From Candidatus Thalassarchaeum betae (GTDB taxonomy: Archaea; Thermoplasmatota; Poseidoniia; Poseidoniales; Thalassarchaeaceae), in the NCBI GenBank assembly GCA_003193925.1, contig PSPG01000003.1:1-64000 (forward strand): DNA of 64,000 bases, in the 5' to 3' direction. The notes below the pieces were generated by a model, which was given only the letters and a program-made list of their open reading frames with translations, was not told the origin of the DNA and searched no databases. The position numbers were made by a program, and so were the translations under genes. This document shows positions 15,797 to 24,885 of this stretch, one piece after another. Each line of letters begins with the position of its first letter. Within the stretch, counting starts at the first letter, position 1.

Positions 15797-15815
15797 CGCC
15801 CTGCGGCGCAGGGCG
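15797..15815. promoter_or_regulatory. Perfect inverted repeat between divergent surface-protein genes
   Basis: CGCCCTGC-GGC-GCAGGGCG, an 8-base perfect stem with a 3-base spacer, midway between the divergent lipoprotein and amidohydrolase starts. A shared operator would be in the right place. Confidence 0.35.
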
Positions 15816-15852
15816 GTGAGGTTCAAGGCGAGAAGCGCCGCGTGGCGGGGCC

Positions 15853-18438
15853 ATGCGCAGAGCCGTTGTGCCCGCAATCCTGCTGATGCTGATGGCCAGT
15901 CTGTGGCCCTTGGCAGTGACTTCTGCCCAGTCTGCGCCCACTGACGCGGTCTACATCAACGAGATACTGGTGTCCCCGAACAACGAGAACTACGGCGGCA
16001 CCGACTGGAACGGCGACGGCTCGATAGGAATCTACAGCGACCAGTACCTCGAACTGCACAACCCCGCCTCCGAGGCAATAGACATCGGCGGCTGGTGGCT
16101 CGACGACATCGCCGACGGCGGCTCCCCAGCCTGCAGCATCGGCTGGGACACGGTCCTCGAGCCGGGAGCCTACGTCGTCTTCTACCGATCCTGGACGGGA
16201 ATCGAGTTCGACTACTGGGACGGCGACACGATTCGTCTTCTCGACGGCTCGGGGACCGAGGTCGACTCTGTGAGCTATGAAGGCGAGGACTCTGACTGGG
16301 ACATCCCCTACGGATACGACTCGACTGGCAACTGGGTCAAGCTGTCCGACGGCAGTCCGACCCCGGGAGGCGCCAACGACCAGGAGTGGGGTGGCACCAA
16401 CCACTTGCAGGGCAACTGCTACGCGCCACGCGACCACATCCACTCCGGCCAGTACGTGCTCAAAGGCGAGATCGTCACTATGGCCTCAGAGAACGCGGTG
16501 ATTCCGAACGGGAACGTGCTCGTCATCGACGGGACTATCGAGGCGGTTTGGTCTGATGCCGACCCCGAGCCACAGGCGGCTGAGGGAGTGATGACGATTG
16601 ACACCAGCGGCACCATCTACCCGGGACTGATCGATACCCACAACCACGCTCACTACAATTACATCCCGCTGTGGGACCACGGCACCAACGGCTGGCAGAA
16701 CAGGTACCAGTGGCAGGCCGAGGAGGCCTACAAGGACGCGGTATCCCGAGTGAAGAGCCATGTCACGAGCGGGGGCAGCGCCGGCTGCGACCTCAACCCG
16801 GAGGGCATGAAATTCGCCGAGCTGCGCTCGCTGGCCGGTGGCACCACCGCCATCCAGGGGAGCTCCACCTCAGACACCGACACCTTCGACTCGATTCTGG
16901 CTCGCAACGTCGAGCTGTACAACTTCGGCAGGGACTACGTATGGACCAAGGTCAGCCAAATCACCTCCGACTACGAGGGCAACCACATCAAGGAGGGTAA
17001 CTCCTCGGGCAGCCTCGACGGCTGGTTCCTGCACCTCGCAGAGGGCGTGGACGAGGCCTCTCGAGCCGAGTTCGACGTCCTAGTCGGCAACGACCTGCTG
17101 GTGGGCGAGCTCATCGTGATCCACGGCACCGCGCTCACCTCCGCGGAGTTCGAGCAGATGGCCGCGGTCGGCGCGAGCCTAGTGTGGTCGCCGACCTCGA
17201 ACCTGCTGCTGTACGGCGACACCGCTGACATCGCAGCTGCTGACGCGGCGGGGGTGAACATCGCCCTGGCTCCCGACTGGGCGCCCTCTGGGATGAAGAA
17301 CCCGCTCGGCGAACTCAAGGTAGCGGACTGGTGGGACAGCAACGTGCTCGGTGACATCTTCACCGACTACGAGATGGTTCAGATGGTCACCACCAATTCC
17401 GCTCGTGCGACCAACTGGGAGGACGAAACCGGCATCATCGCAGCCGGTATGGCCGCCGACCTGCTGGTACTCGACCGCTTCCACGACGACCCCTACAGGA
17501 ACCTCATCAACGCCATCGACCCCGATGTCCGACTGGTGACTGTCGGCGGCCTGCCGGTGTTCGGGGACGTCGACATCATGCAGGCCCTCGACGACGAGAT
17601 CGAGGTCATCCAGGGAGACGGCTTCCAGAAGGCGACCGACGTGACCTACGACGGGGTCGAGATGGCGAGCAAGTCCTACGCGCAGATAGTCACGGACCTC
17701 GCTGCTTGCATGGCCGAGAAGACGACAAACCCGATGGAGGAGCTTTTCACCTACGGTGATGACCGCTTCTTCGACGTGCTGAACCGCTCCGCTACCTTCC
17801 AGGACGGGCGCACCATCGACCTGTGGGGTGACTACTACGACATCGAGTTGGACGACTCCGGGCACCGGCTCGACGGCACGGTGGGCGGCAGTGGGCCCAT
17901 CCAGACCAACAACTCCAGCAACGGCAGCAACGGGGAGATCGTGCCGGAGCCTGACCTGCCGGTGCTGTGGCCTACCTACGGTCCGCGAGGAGGCACGATT
18001 CCACACCTGACCACCATCGAGGAGGGCATCCACCTCGAGGAGTGCGAATCCACCGAAGCGACTCTCTCCGGGGCCAATGTGCCTACGACTCCGGCCAGCA
18101 AGGTCCTGCTGTGCGGCGCGATATTGATCGTGATGCAGCCGACCGCCGATTGCATCGAGGCAGGAGGCTCCTTCTGCGACCTCGAAGTCGCTGATGCAGT
18201 GGCTGTACCGGCCCACCTGTGCTCCGATTCGGGGACCTACCCCTACGAGGTGACCTGTCGGTATGGCTACGCTTTCATAGATGCAGAGGATGAGCCTGAG
18301 CCTGAGCCGGAACCTGAGCCGGAGGAGGAGACTTGGATGGACGGCGCGCTCTACTGGGTGGCTATCTTCGTCGCTCTGGCCGTGATTGCGGGCTCAATCG
18401 GGATAATCAACTCCAACCTGCGCGAGCGCGCGAAGTGA
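15853..18438 (+). CDS. Secreted amidohydrolase with lamin-tail domain and C-terminal membrane anchor
   Basis: 861 residues. A signal peptide (to about residue 27, ..TSAQSAPTD) is followed by a lamin-tail-type domain (about 30-180: VYINEILVSPNN, YLELHNPASEAIDIGGWWL, PGGANDQEWGG). Residues 195-600 are an amidohydrolase-like barrel: IDTSGTIYPGLIDTHNHAHYN gives the HxH metal motif, then HGTAL, LAPDWAPSGM and AADLLVLD. An EPEPEPEPEPEEE stalk and one C-terminal helix (YWVAIFVALAVIAGS) anchor it. It is therefore an exo-enzyme hydrolysing C-N bonds of an unknown substrate outside the cell. An LTD domain in front of an amidohydrolase is unusual. Stop codon abuts that of cysS. Confidence 0.8.
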   Translation: MRRAVVPAILLMLMASLWPLAVTSAQSAPTDAVYINEILVSPNNENYGGTDWNGDGSIGIYSDQYLELHNPASEAIDIGGWWLDDIADGGSPACSIGWDTVLEPGAYVVFYRSWTGIEFDYWDGDTIRLLDGSGTEVDSVSYEGEDSDWDIPYGYDSTGNWVKLSDGSPTPGGANDQEWGGTNHLQGNCYAPRDHIHSGQYVLKGEIVTMASENAVIPNGNVLVIDGTIEAVWSDADPEPQAAEGVMTIDTSGTIYPGLIDTHNHAHYNYIPLWDHGTNGWQNRYQWQAEEAYKDAVSRVKSHVTSGGSAGCDLNPEGMKFAELRSLAGGTTAIQGSSTSDTDTFDSILARNVELYNFGRDYVWTKVSQITSDYEGNHIKEGNSSGSLDGWFLHLAEGVDEASRAEFDVLVGNDLLVGELIVIHGTALTSAEFEQMAAVGASLVWSPTSNLLLYGDTADIAAADAAGVNIALAPDWAPSGMKNPLGELKVADWWDSNVLGDIFTDYEMVQMVTTNSARATNWEDETGIIAAGMAADLLVLDRFHDDPYRNLINAIDPDVRLVTVGGLPVFGDVDIMQALDDEIEVIQGDGFQKATDVTYDGVEMASKSYAQIVTDLAACMAEKTTNPMEELFTYGDDRFFDVLNRSATFQDGRTIDLWGDYYDIELDDSGHRLDGTVGGSGPIQTNNSSNGSNGEIVPEPDLPVLWPTYGPRGGTIPHLTTIEEGIHLEECESTEATLSGANVPTTPASKVLLCGAILIVMQPTADCIEAGGSFCDLEVADAVAVPAHLCSDSGTYPYEVTCRYGYAFIDAEDEPEPEPEPEPEEETWMDGALYWVAIFVALAVIAGSIGIINSNLRERAK

Positions 18439-19827
18439 TCATCCCAGGTGCCAGACCGGCCCGTCCGGCCCGTCCTCGACGACGACGCCCATCGCAGCGA
18501 GCTCGTCACGAATCTGGTCAGCGCGCGCCCAGTCACTGCCTTCGCGCGCGGCCTCGCGCTCGGCCAACAGCGACTCGACCTTGCCTGCGACCTCGGACTT
18601 CGCCGAGTCGGCTTCGGCTAGAGACGACATGACCTCGTCGCGAGACGGGAGCAGCCCGAGTGCATCGCCCGCGTGGCTCTCCAGCCATGCTGCGACATCT
18701 GCGCCCGCGCCCGAGGCGACGACGCCTTGGACCTCTATGATAGCCGCTCGCGTGTTGAAGTCGTCGTCCATTGCGGCGGCGAAGCACTCGCTGGCGCCTG
18801 CGAGATCGGCGCCCGACTCGCCGTCCGCGCCCAAGGAGGCGCCGTAGACGGAGACCAGCCGCTCGTAGTGGGAGTCCGCATCGGCGAGGAACTCGGGAGT
18901 CAGGTCGATCGGGTTTCGGTAGGGCACGCTCAGCAAGGCGTAGCGCAGCGCCAGCGGGTGGTGAAGCTCGAAGGCGTCGCTGACAGTCCAGAAGTTACCG
19001 AGGCTCTTGCTCATCTTCTCGCCGTCGACGTTGACGAAGCCGTTGTGCATCCAGTAGCCGACCACGGGCTCGCGGCCCGTGCAGCATTCGGACTGGAAAA
19101 TCTCGGCCTCGTGGTGCGGGAAGCGCAGGTCATGGCCGCCACCGTGGACGTCGAACTGCTCGCCGAAGTGCTTGAGCGACATCGCAGAGCACTCGATGTG
19201 CCATCCTGGCCTACCCGCCCCCCAAGGACTGTCCCACGACGGCTCGGCGGGCTTGGCGAGCTTCCACAGTGCGAAGTCGCGGTGGTCGCGCTTGCCCGAG
19301 CCGGTATCCTCGACGCGCCCGCCAGCTCCGGCTCGCACCATCTCGAGCGTCTGTCCTGTCAGTTGGCCGTATTTCTCGGGAGCGGTGTCGATTTCGAAGT
19401 AGACGCCGTCGTCACCGATGTACGCGTGGCCCTTATCGATGAGCGTGGACACCATGTCGATGATCTCGGGGATGGTCTCGGTCACACGGGGATAGGAATC
19501 CGCCCTCAGGACGTTCATCGCGTCCATCGCCTCGTAGTAATCGGCGATGTTGCGGTTGGCGACTTCGGAGAAGTCGACCCCCTCTGCTTCCGAGATGTCC
19601 AGGATCTTGTCGTCAATGTCGGTGAAGTTCTGCACGTAGTCGACATCGTAGCCGCTGGCCTCCAGCCACCTGTGAACCACGTCGAAAGCGAGGTAGCAGC
19701 GAGCGTGTCCCAGATGGCTTGGCGTGTACGGCGTGATGCCGCAGACGTACATGCGTACCCTGCCATTCTCAAGAGTCGAGAAAGCCCGCTTGTCGCGCGA
19801 GCGTGTGTCATAGACCCTGAGTGTCAT
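18439..19827 (-). CDS. cysS: Cysteinyl-tRNA synthetase
   Basis: 462 residues from ATG 19827 (MTLRVYDT). Class I motifs: CGITPYTPSHLGHARCYL (zinc Cys plus HLGH), the central FPHHEAEIFQSE zinc histidine region, and EKMSKSLGN. It joins cysteine to tRNA-Cys. The gene shares a close run on the minus strand with two amidotransferase-like hydrolases, ending 29 bases after the first of them. C-terminal helical domain ends GPDGPVWHLG. Confidence 0.95.
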   Translation of the reverse strand: MTLRVYDTRSRDKRAFSTLENGRVRMYVCGITPYTPSHLGHARCYLAFDVVHRWLEASGYDVDYVQNFTDIDDKILDISEAEGVDFSEVANRNIADYYEAMDAMNVLRADSYPRVTETIPEIIDMVSTLIDKGHAYIGDDGVYFEIDTAPEKYGQLTGQTLEMVRAGAGGRVEDTGSGKRDHRDFALWKLAKPAEPSWDSPWGAGRPGWHIECSAMSLKHFGEQFDVHGGGHDLRFPHHEAEIFQSECCTGREPVVGYWMHNGFVNVDGEKMSKSLGNFWTVSDAFELHHPLALRYALLSVPYRNPIDLTPEFLADADSHYERLVSVYGASLGADGESGADLAGASECFAAAMDDDFNTRAAIIEVQGVVASGAGADVAAWLESHAGDALGLLPSRDEVMSSLAEADSAKSEVAGKVESLLAEREAAREGSDWARADQIRDELAAMGVVVEDGPDGPVWHLG

Positions 19828-19856
19828 TCTGGCCTGACTGCGTGGCTTACCCGTCA

Positions 19857-20558
19857 TCAACCCCGCGCCGCATCGACGAGGGCGGAGTACAGTACGTCAT
19901 GCCCAATGCGCTCCGGGTGCCACTGCACGCCGATGCAAAACCTCAGGTCGGGGCGTTCGACGGCCTCGATGAGCCCATCGTGCTCGGCGAGTGCTGTGAT
20001 GGTGAGTTCACCGGCGTCTGCGACACCTTGGTGATGAGTCGAGTTCGCCATGATCTGCGTGCCCATCATAGCGGCGATCATCGAGCCCTCCTTGGCAACC
20101 ACTCCGTGCTCGGTCGCAACGCCGCTGTAGCCGCCGTGGCCCTCGTGCCCGGGGGTAGTGTCGAGATGCTGGTGCAGACTGCCGCCGTGGAGAACGCAGA
20201 GCAGTTGCATGCCTCGGCACACGCACAGCATCGGCATGTCGCGCTCGAGCGCGCCTTCGAGCAGGGCAATCTCCGAGGCGTCCTGCTCGGCGTAGTACTC
20301 CTTGGTCATCGGGTCCGGCTCCTGGTAGTAAGTCGCCGGGTCGAGGTCCGGGCCCCCAGCGATGACGAGGCCGTCGATCCTGTCCAGCAGCGGGCCGGGA
20401 TCCTCGCTGGGAGGTATGATGACCGGCGTGCCCGCAGCACACCGGATTGCGGTAGTGTAAGTCGAGGGGAGTATTGCCGAATTCATCGACCAGCCGGCGT
20501 AGCTGGCATCGCGCACGAAGCAGGTCACTCCGATGACGGGTCTCGCTCCATCAGCCAT
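19857..20558 (-). CDS. Class I glutamine amidotransferase-like hydrolase (peptidase C26 / PuuD type), copy 1
   Basis: 233 residues. Nucleophile elbow LCVCRGMQLL (Cys114) and the His/Glu of QWHPE make the catalytic triad; DGLVIAGGPDLDPATY is typical of gamma-glutamyl-gamma-aminobutyrate hydrolase-like members. Such enzymes release glutamate from gamma-glutamyl compounds. Start ATG 20558. The next gene upstream is a paralogue, separated by about 25 bases, so this is a tandem duplication with clear divergence. Confidence 0.85.
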   Translation of the reverse strand: MADGARPVIGVTCFVRDASYAGWSMNSAILPSTYTTAIRCAAGTPVIIPPSEDPGPLLDRIDGLVIAGGPDLDPATYYQEPDPMTKEYYAEQDASEIALLEGALERDMPMLCVCRGMQLLCVLHGGSLHQHLDTTPGHEGHGGYSGVATEHGVVAKEGSMIAAMMGTQIMANSTHHQGVADAGELTITALAEHDGLIEAVERPDLRFCIGVQWHPERIGHDVLYSALVDAARG

Positions 20559-20583
20559 ACGCGCTCGAGACAAGACTGGAACT

Positions 20584-21276
20584 TCAACTTCGCGCTGCTT
20601 CAATGAGAGCGGCGAATATCTCGTGCTGCCCGGTCATCTCGGGGTGCCACTGGACCGAGATGCAGAACCTCTTGTCGGGGTCCTCGACGGCCTCTATCAG
20701 GCCGTCCTCGGTCCTGCCCACCACCTTCAGGTCCCCGGCGTCGGCGACTCCCTGATGGTGTCCCGAGTTGCCCACTATCCGAGTCCCGACTATCGAGGCG
20801 AGCCTCGAGCCCTCCTCGATACGGACCGCGTGCTCGGACCACTCGCCACCTGTGGCGCCATGCTGCTCGAAGCCCGTAGTCTCCGGCAGGTGCTGGTGCA
20901 GCCTGCCCCCGTTGTCCACGCAAAACAGCTGGTGCCCCCTGCAGACCCCGAGGAACGGCAGGTCGCGCTCCAGAGCGGCTCGCATCAACGACAGTTCCGA
21001 GGCGTCTTGCTCGGGCCGGACGTCGTTCGTGCGCTCGTGCGGTTCCTCGCCGTACAGCGCCGGGCTGATGTCGCGCCCTCCGGAGATGATGATGCCGTCG
21101 AGCGAGTCCAGTAGCGAGCCGTCCACCTCCCCCTCGGTGATGAGAAGCGGAGTGCCGCCAGCGCGGCGGATCGCCTCTGGGTAGTTGTGAGGCAGCATCA
21201 CGACCTCTTGGTCGGGCGTCTCGTAATCACGCGTGTTGACCGAGGTGGTGATCCCGATCAGAGGTCGCATGCTCAC
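20584..21276 (-). CDS. Class I glutamine amidotransferase-like hydrolase (peptidase C26 / PuuD type), copy 2
   Basis: 230 residues, paralogue of the downstream gene. Triad visible in FLGVCRGHQLF and QWHPEMTG; SGGRDISPALYGEEP is the family's oxyanion-side motif. The start GTG at 21276 overlaps the TGA of the upstream membrane gene (GTGA), which suggests translational coupling; an ATG at 21270 is possible. Both copies differ most around the substrate loop, so they may use different gamma-glutamyl substrates. Confidence 0.85.
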   Translation of the reverse strand: MSMRPLIGITTSVNTRDYETPDQEVVMLPHNYPEAIRRAGGTPLLITEGEVDGSLLDSLDGIIISGGRDISPALYGEEPHERTNDVRPEQDASELSLMRAALERDLPFLGVCRGHQLFCVDNGGRLHQHLPETTGFEQHGATGGEWSEHAVRIEEGSRLASIVGTRIVGNSGHHQGVADAGDLKVVGRTEDGLIEAVEDPDKRFCISVQWHPEMTGQHEIFAALIEAARS

Positions 21277-21674
21277 TCCTCTTCTTCCTCTCGCATCTTC
21301 CTAGCGTGCCTGAACGACATGATGCCAGCGGTCATGAAGCAGGCGCCCACGACGATGAGCATGAGGTGCGAGGCCAGAGCGAGGTTCGACATCCCGTCGC
21401 CGTCGGTGAAGACGCGGGCACCACCGGCGACCATCGCCAGAGCCACCACCATAGCAACGTGCATGTAGTGGTGCAGGTTGGCCTCGTTCCTCTCGGAAAG
21501 AACGCCGAGGACCAGGAGCGGGGCACCCATGAATGAGGGGATCATGGCAGTAATCGAAGGCGGATCGGCGCTTTGCATGAAGTAGGCCGCTATGCCCCAG
21601 ATTACTAAGAGGCCCCCCTCGATAATCGCCAGCCTTGGTACGCTCATCCCGAGAAATCTGAACTCGTCGCTCAT
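21273..21674 (-). CDS. Four-helix membrane protein
   Basis: 133 residues with four evenly spaced hydrophobic helices (about residues 15-34, 43-60, 69-89 and 98-121) and an acidic C-terminus (KMREEEEE). No family recognised. It sits between the EtfD-like gene and the hydrolase pair on one strand, overlapping the next start by four bases, so it is probably co-transcribed with them. ATG 21674 is used because the longer frame runs into the Fe-S protein gene. Confidence 0.6.
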   Translation of the reverse strand: MSDEFRFLGMSVPRLAIIEGGLLVIWGIAAYFMQSADPPSITAMIPSFMGAPLLVLGVLSERNEANLHHYMHVAMVVALAMVAGGARVFTDGDGMSNLALASHLMLIVVGACFMTAGIMSFRHARKMREEEEE

Positions 21675-21706
21675 GGCACCCGCCATAGGCGGGTGGTATA
21701 TGACCG

Positions 21707-23710
21707 TCACGATTGGGCGATCTGCTCTTGGATCTCCTTGTCCTTGGCCACGATCTGCTCCCACAGCAGCTCGGCCACGTCCATGACCTCCATCTCCGCA
21801 CCGACTGCGTTCAGCCCGTCGTTGACCATGATGGAGCAGAACGGGCAGCCCACTGCTACGGTGTCGCAGCCGGTCTCGGCCAGCTCGGCGGCGCGGATGA
21901 CGTTGACACGCTTGTCGGGGTCCTCCTCCATCCACATCCGCGCCCCGCCGGCACCGCAGCAGAACGAGTCGCGGCCGTGGTTCTCTGTCTCGACGTCGAC
22001 GCCGCCGATTACGCTCCTCGGCTCATCGATGACGCCACCGATGCGCCCGAGGTAGCACGGGTCGTGGAAGGTCACGCTGCGTCCGTTCTTCTCCTTCTCG
22101 ATCTGCGGCAGCTTGCCCTCCTCCTGCAGCTTCGCGAGTATCTCGGAGTGGTGGAAGACCTCGAGATCGCCGCCACCGTAGTCGCCGTACTCCTTGCCCA
22201 AGGTGTGGAAGCAGTGCGGGCAGGAGGCGATGATTCGCTTGACTCCGAGCTCTTGGAAGGTCTTGATGTTGGTCTCGGCTAGCATCTGGAAGAGGTACTC
22301 GTTGCCCGCTCTGCGGGCCGGGTCCCCCGAGCAGCCCTCCTGCATCCCGAGGATGCCGACGTCGAGGCCGGCCTGCTTGAGCAGGGAGATGGTCGAGCGG
22401 GCCACCTTCTGGTTGCGCGCATCGAAACTCGCAGCGCAGCCTACGAAGTAGATGTACTCGGCAGGCTCGCCGACCTTCACATCGAGGTCGGCCGCCCAGT
22501 CGGCGCGCTCGTGGGCGCCGAAGCCGTACGGATTCGAGGCGGACTCCATGTTGCCCATCGCCGTGTTCAGCTCCTCAGGGTACTCCATCGTCTCCATCAT
22601 CGCGTTGCGGCGCAGGTCGGTCAGTTTGGGCACGTGCTCGATGTACAGCGGGCAGACGTCGACGCAGGCGTTGCAGGTGGTGCAGGCCCAGACCGCCTCG
22701 TCGGTGATTCGCTGCATCATGGTCTCCCCGGGCTGCTCGCCCGCCAGCAGCAGCGGAGCGTGCTCGTTTGCGTAGTCGCGGACGTCGAGGATGACCTGCA
22801 TGGGGTTCAGGCCCTTGCCTGAGGCGTAGGCCGGGCAGACGTCTTGACAGCGCCCGCACGAGGTGCACGACCAGCCGTCGATGAGCTGCCTCCAAGTGTA
22901 CTGCGTGTAGGTGCTGACTCCGAAGGTATCGATGTCGAGATCCTTGAGCGGGACCGCCTTACCGTCGTCGCCGACAGCGAGCGGGCGCATCTTTCCCTTC
23001 GCCTCGATGTCGTGGAAGAACACGTTTGGCACAGCCATCACCAAGTGCATGTGCTTGGACAGCGGTATGAGAACCAAGAAGACGCAGATCGAGAGAATGT
23101 GAATCCAATAGGCGGCGATGACCGTGCCTTCTGTCGGGCCCATGCTGGCGACCCAGTGCCCGATAGGCTCCCACTTGCTGGATGGGTCCTGAGACGCCTC
23201 GACGATGAACGAGGTCGTCGTGATGAAGATTATCAGGAGCAGGATGACGTTGCCCTCGAGTTGCGACGCGTTCTTGAGTTTCTCAGGGGCGAACGCCACC
23301 CTGCGCACGAGGGCGGGCACGCACCCGATGAACGCCATCGTGTAGCCGAGTTCGACCATCCCGTTCCAAGGTCCGAACAGCGCATCGGGGAGGATCCTGT
23401 CGGAGAAGGCGTTCGCGGTGGCGAGGTCGAACATGTCGGAGGCCAGCATAAGGAAGCCCCAGAACATCAGGACGTGCATAGTCCCGACGACCCGTTCTCT
23501 GAGGACGTGCTTCTGCCCCAGCCAGCCGATAATGAACTCCCGCAGGCGGGCGCCCCATGAGCCGAAACGGTCGTCGGGAGCGCCAATCATCACTAGGCGC
23601 GTGGCCTTCCGAACCTGATAGAGGAAGAAGCCTATCGACAGGCCACCGATGACCAGCAGGATGTGCCAGCCGTCGAGGGGGCCGTATGACTGCAGCAACG
23701 GGTGCTCCAT
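21707..23710 (-). CDS. Membrane Fe-S oxidoreductase of the HdrD / EtfD type
   Basis: 667 residues. Residues 1-230 hold about five membrane helices like the gamma subunit of nitrate reductase/HdrE and could bind heme and quinone. Two ferredoxin motifs follow, CTSCGRCQDVCP and CTTCNACVDVCP, each Cx2Cx2Cx3C, then two CCG domains: YFVGCAASF...EGCSGDP...ASCPHC and FHDPCYLGR...SFCCGAGG. This layout matches the membrane enzymes that take electrons from electron-transfer flavoprotein during fatty-acid oxidation (mycobacterial EtfD) and HdrDE-like complexes. With acyl-CoA dehydrogenase elsewhere in the window, a quinone-linked ETF route is my favoured reading. Start ATG 23710 is divergent from mevalonate kinase. 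Confidence 0.85.
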   Translation of the reverse strand: MEHPLLQSYGPLDGWHILLVIGGLSIGFFLYQVRKATRLVMIGAPDDRFGSWGARLREFIIGWLGQKHVLRERVVGTMHVLMFWGFLMLASDMFDLATANAFSDRILPDALFGPWNGMVELGYTMAFIGCVPALVRRVAFAPEKLKNASQLEGNVILLLIIFITTTSFIVEASQDPSSKWEPIGHWVASMGPTEGTVIAAYWIHILSICVFLVLIPLSKHMHLVMAVPNVFFHDIEAKGKMRPLAVGDDGKAVPLKDLDIDTFGVSTYTQYTWRQLIDGWSCTSCGRCQDVCPAYASGKGLNPMQVILDVRDYANEHAPLLLAGEQPGETMMQRITDEAVWACTTCNACVDVCPLYIEHVPKLTDLRRNAMMETMEYPEELNTAMGNMESASNPYGFGAHERADWAADLDVKVGEPAEYIYFVGCAASFDARNQKVARSTISLLKQAGLDVGILGMQEGCSGDPARRAGNEYLFQMLAETNIKTFQELGVKRIIASCPHCFHTLGKEYGDYGGGDLEVFHHSEILAKLQEEGKLPQIEKEKNGRSVTFHDPCYLGRIGGVIDEPRSVIGGVDVETENHGRDSFCCGAGGARMWMEEDPDKRVNVIRAAELAETGCDTVAVGCPFCSIMVNDGLNAVGAEMEVMDVAELLWEQIVAKDKEIQEQIAQS

Positions 23711-23823
23711 TGCGTCTGCCTCTTGCCAGACTCGCCTGACAGTGGTCGCAGTCGTGACATGCCCTTGAAACAACCGCCGACAGACAACCCAACCCTCATG
23801 GCTCAAGGGCCCAACCAACAGAC

Positions 23824-24801
23824 ATGGCGCGCGCCTTCGCACCGGGGAAGTGTATCCTGTTCGGTGAGCACGCCGTGGTGTACGGCCACCCCGCGGTGGC
23901 CGTGGCCATAGACGGCGGAGTCGAAGTCAGCATAGAGGAGTCCGACCGATGGACCCTAGAGGGGCTTCCCTTCGACTCATCCCGGCACCCTCACATCTCC
24001 TATATCCTCCAGGAGGTGTTCCAGTACGACGGGCCATCGCTGAGGATGCAGGTCAAGAGCAGCCTGTTCTCATCCGCCGGCCTCGGCTCCTCGGCAGCCC
24101 TGTCCAATGCTATGGGTGCCGCCCTTCACTCCCACCTGAATCCGGGCCAGCCCCTCGATCCGGTCGCGCTGGCCCGGATGGGGCACTCGGCCGAGGCGCG
24201 GGCTCAGCAGGGCCGTGCCAGCCCGACCGACACCGCTACCAGCGCGCTGGGAGGCTGCGTAGTGGTCTCTGGAGAGTGGGTCGAGGGCACTCGTCACGTT
24301 TTCGACGCCAGCCTGTCTACGCCCGAGGGTGAGAGAGAGTGGGCAATCAACGCGGTCGACCTGCCGGACAACCTCGAGGAGGCTTGGCTTGTGATCGGCT
24401 ACACCGGGGACATTTCGCCTACCGGCAGGATGGTCGCCGGGGTGGCGAGCCTGCTCGAGGAGAAGCCGGAGCTCGAGGGCGAGATGGACGCCATAGCGAG
24501 GATCACCCGAGCCGGGCTGACCGCTCTGTCCGCCGGCAACCTCGAGGCGGTCGGCATGGCGATGGACGCGTGCCATGAGAGGCTGCAGCGCTTGCAGGTC
24601 AGCAGCCCCGCCCTCGAGGCACTTGTCGAGGCCGCCAGACCGCACGCTCTGGGAGCCAAGCTCACCGGCGCCGGCGGGGGCGGCTGCATGGTGGCTCTGG
24701 CGAGAGAGCCGAGGAGGGTCGCTGAGTCGATCGAGATAGCCGGTGGGAAGCCTCTGATATCGAGGGTTGGGGCACCCGGAGTGCATCTGCTCGAAAATTA
24801 A
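23824..24801 (+). CDS. mvk: Mevalonate kinase
   Basis: 325 residues, GHMP kinase. FAPGKCILFGEHAVVYG at the N-terminus is the mevalonate-kinase signature, SSAGLGSSAALSNA is the ATP-binding GHMP loop, and KLTGAGGGGCMVAL is motif 3. It phosphorylates mevalonate with ATP in isoprenoid (archaeal lipid) synthesis in the cytosol. Other mevalonate genes are not in the window. The ATG at 23824 is 114 bases from the divergent Fe-S enzyme start. Confidence 0.93.
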   Translation: MARAFAPGKCILFGEHAVVYGHPAVAVAIDGGVEVSIEESDRWTLEGLPFDSSRHPHISYILQEVFQYDGPSLRMQVKSSLFSSAGLGSSAALSNAMGAALHSHLNPGQPLDPVALARMGHSAEARAQQGRASPTDTATSALGGCVVVSGEWVEGTRHVFDASLSTPEGEREWAINAVDLPDNLEEAWLVIGYTGDISPTGRMVAGVASLLEEKPELEGEMDAIARITRAGLTALSAGNLEAVGMAMDACHERLQRLQVSSPALEALVEAARPHALGAKLTGAGGGGCMVALAREPRRVAESIEIAGGKPLISRVGAPGVHLLEN

Positions 24802-24856
24802 GGCTCAGATTCGGCTCAGTCAATCGAAAATTCAGGTTCGTTGATACCGACCACCC

Positions 24857-24863
24857 TTTATAA
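24857..24863 (+). promoter_or_regulatory. TATA box of the TBP gene (leaderless start)
   Basis: TTTATAA centred at 24860. Archaeal transcription starts about 25 bases downstream, which falls on ATG 24886 and excludes the ATG at 24871 as the first codon. Confidence 0.6.
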
Positions 24864-24885
24864 GTAGCATATGGTCCGGGGCCTC

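Noticed and set aside
17179..18216. 345-codon minus-strand frame inside the amidohydrolase gene
   Set aside because: Antisense shadow; no motif, and the plus-strand protein has signal, metal and anchor motifs.
18673..20034. 453-codon plus-strand frame over cysS
   Set aside because: Mirror frame of a G+C-rich real gene; the minus-strand CysRS motifs are unambiguous.
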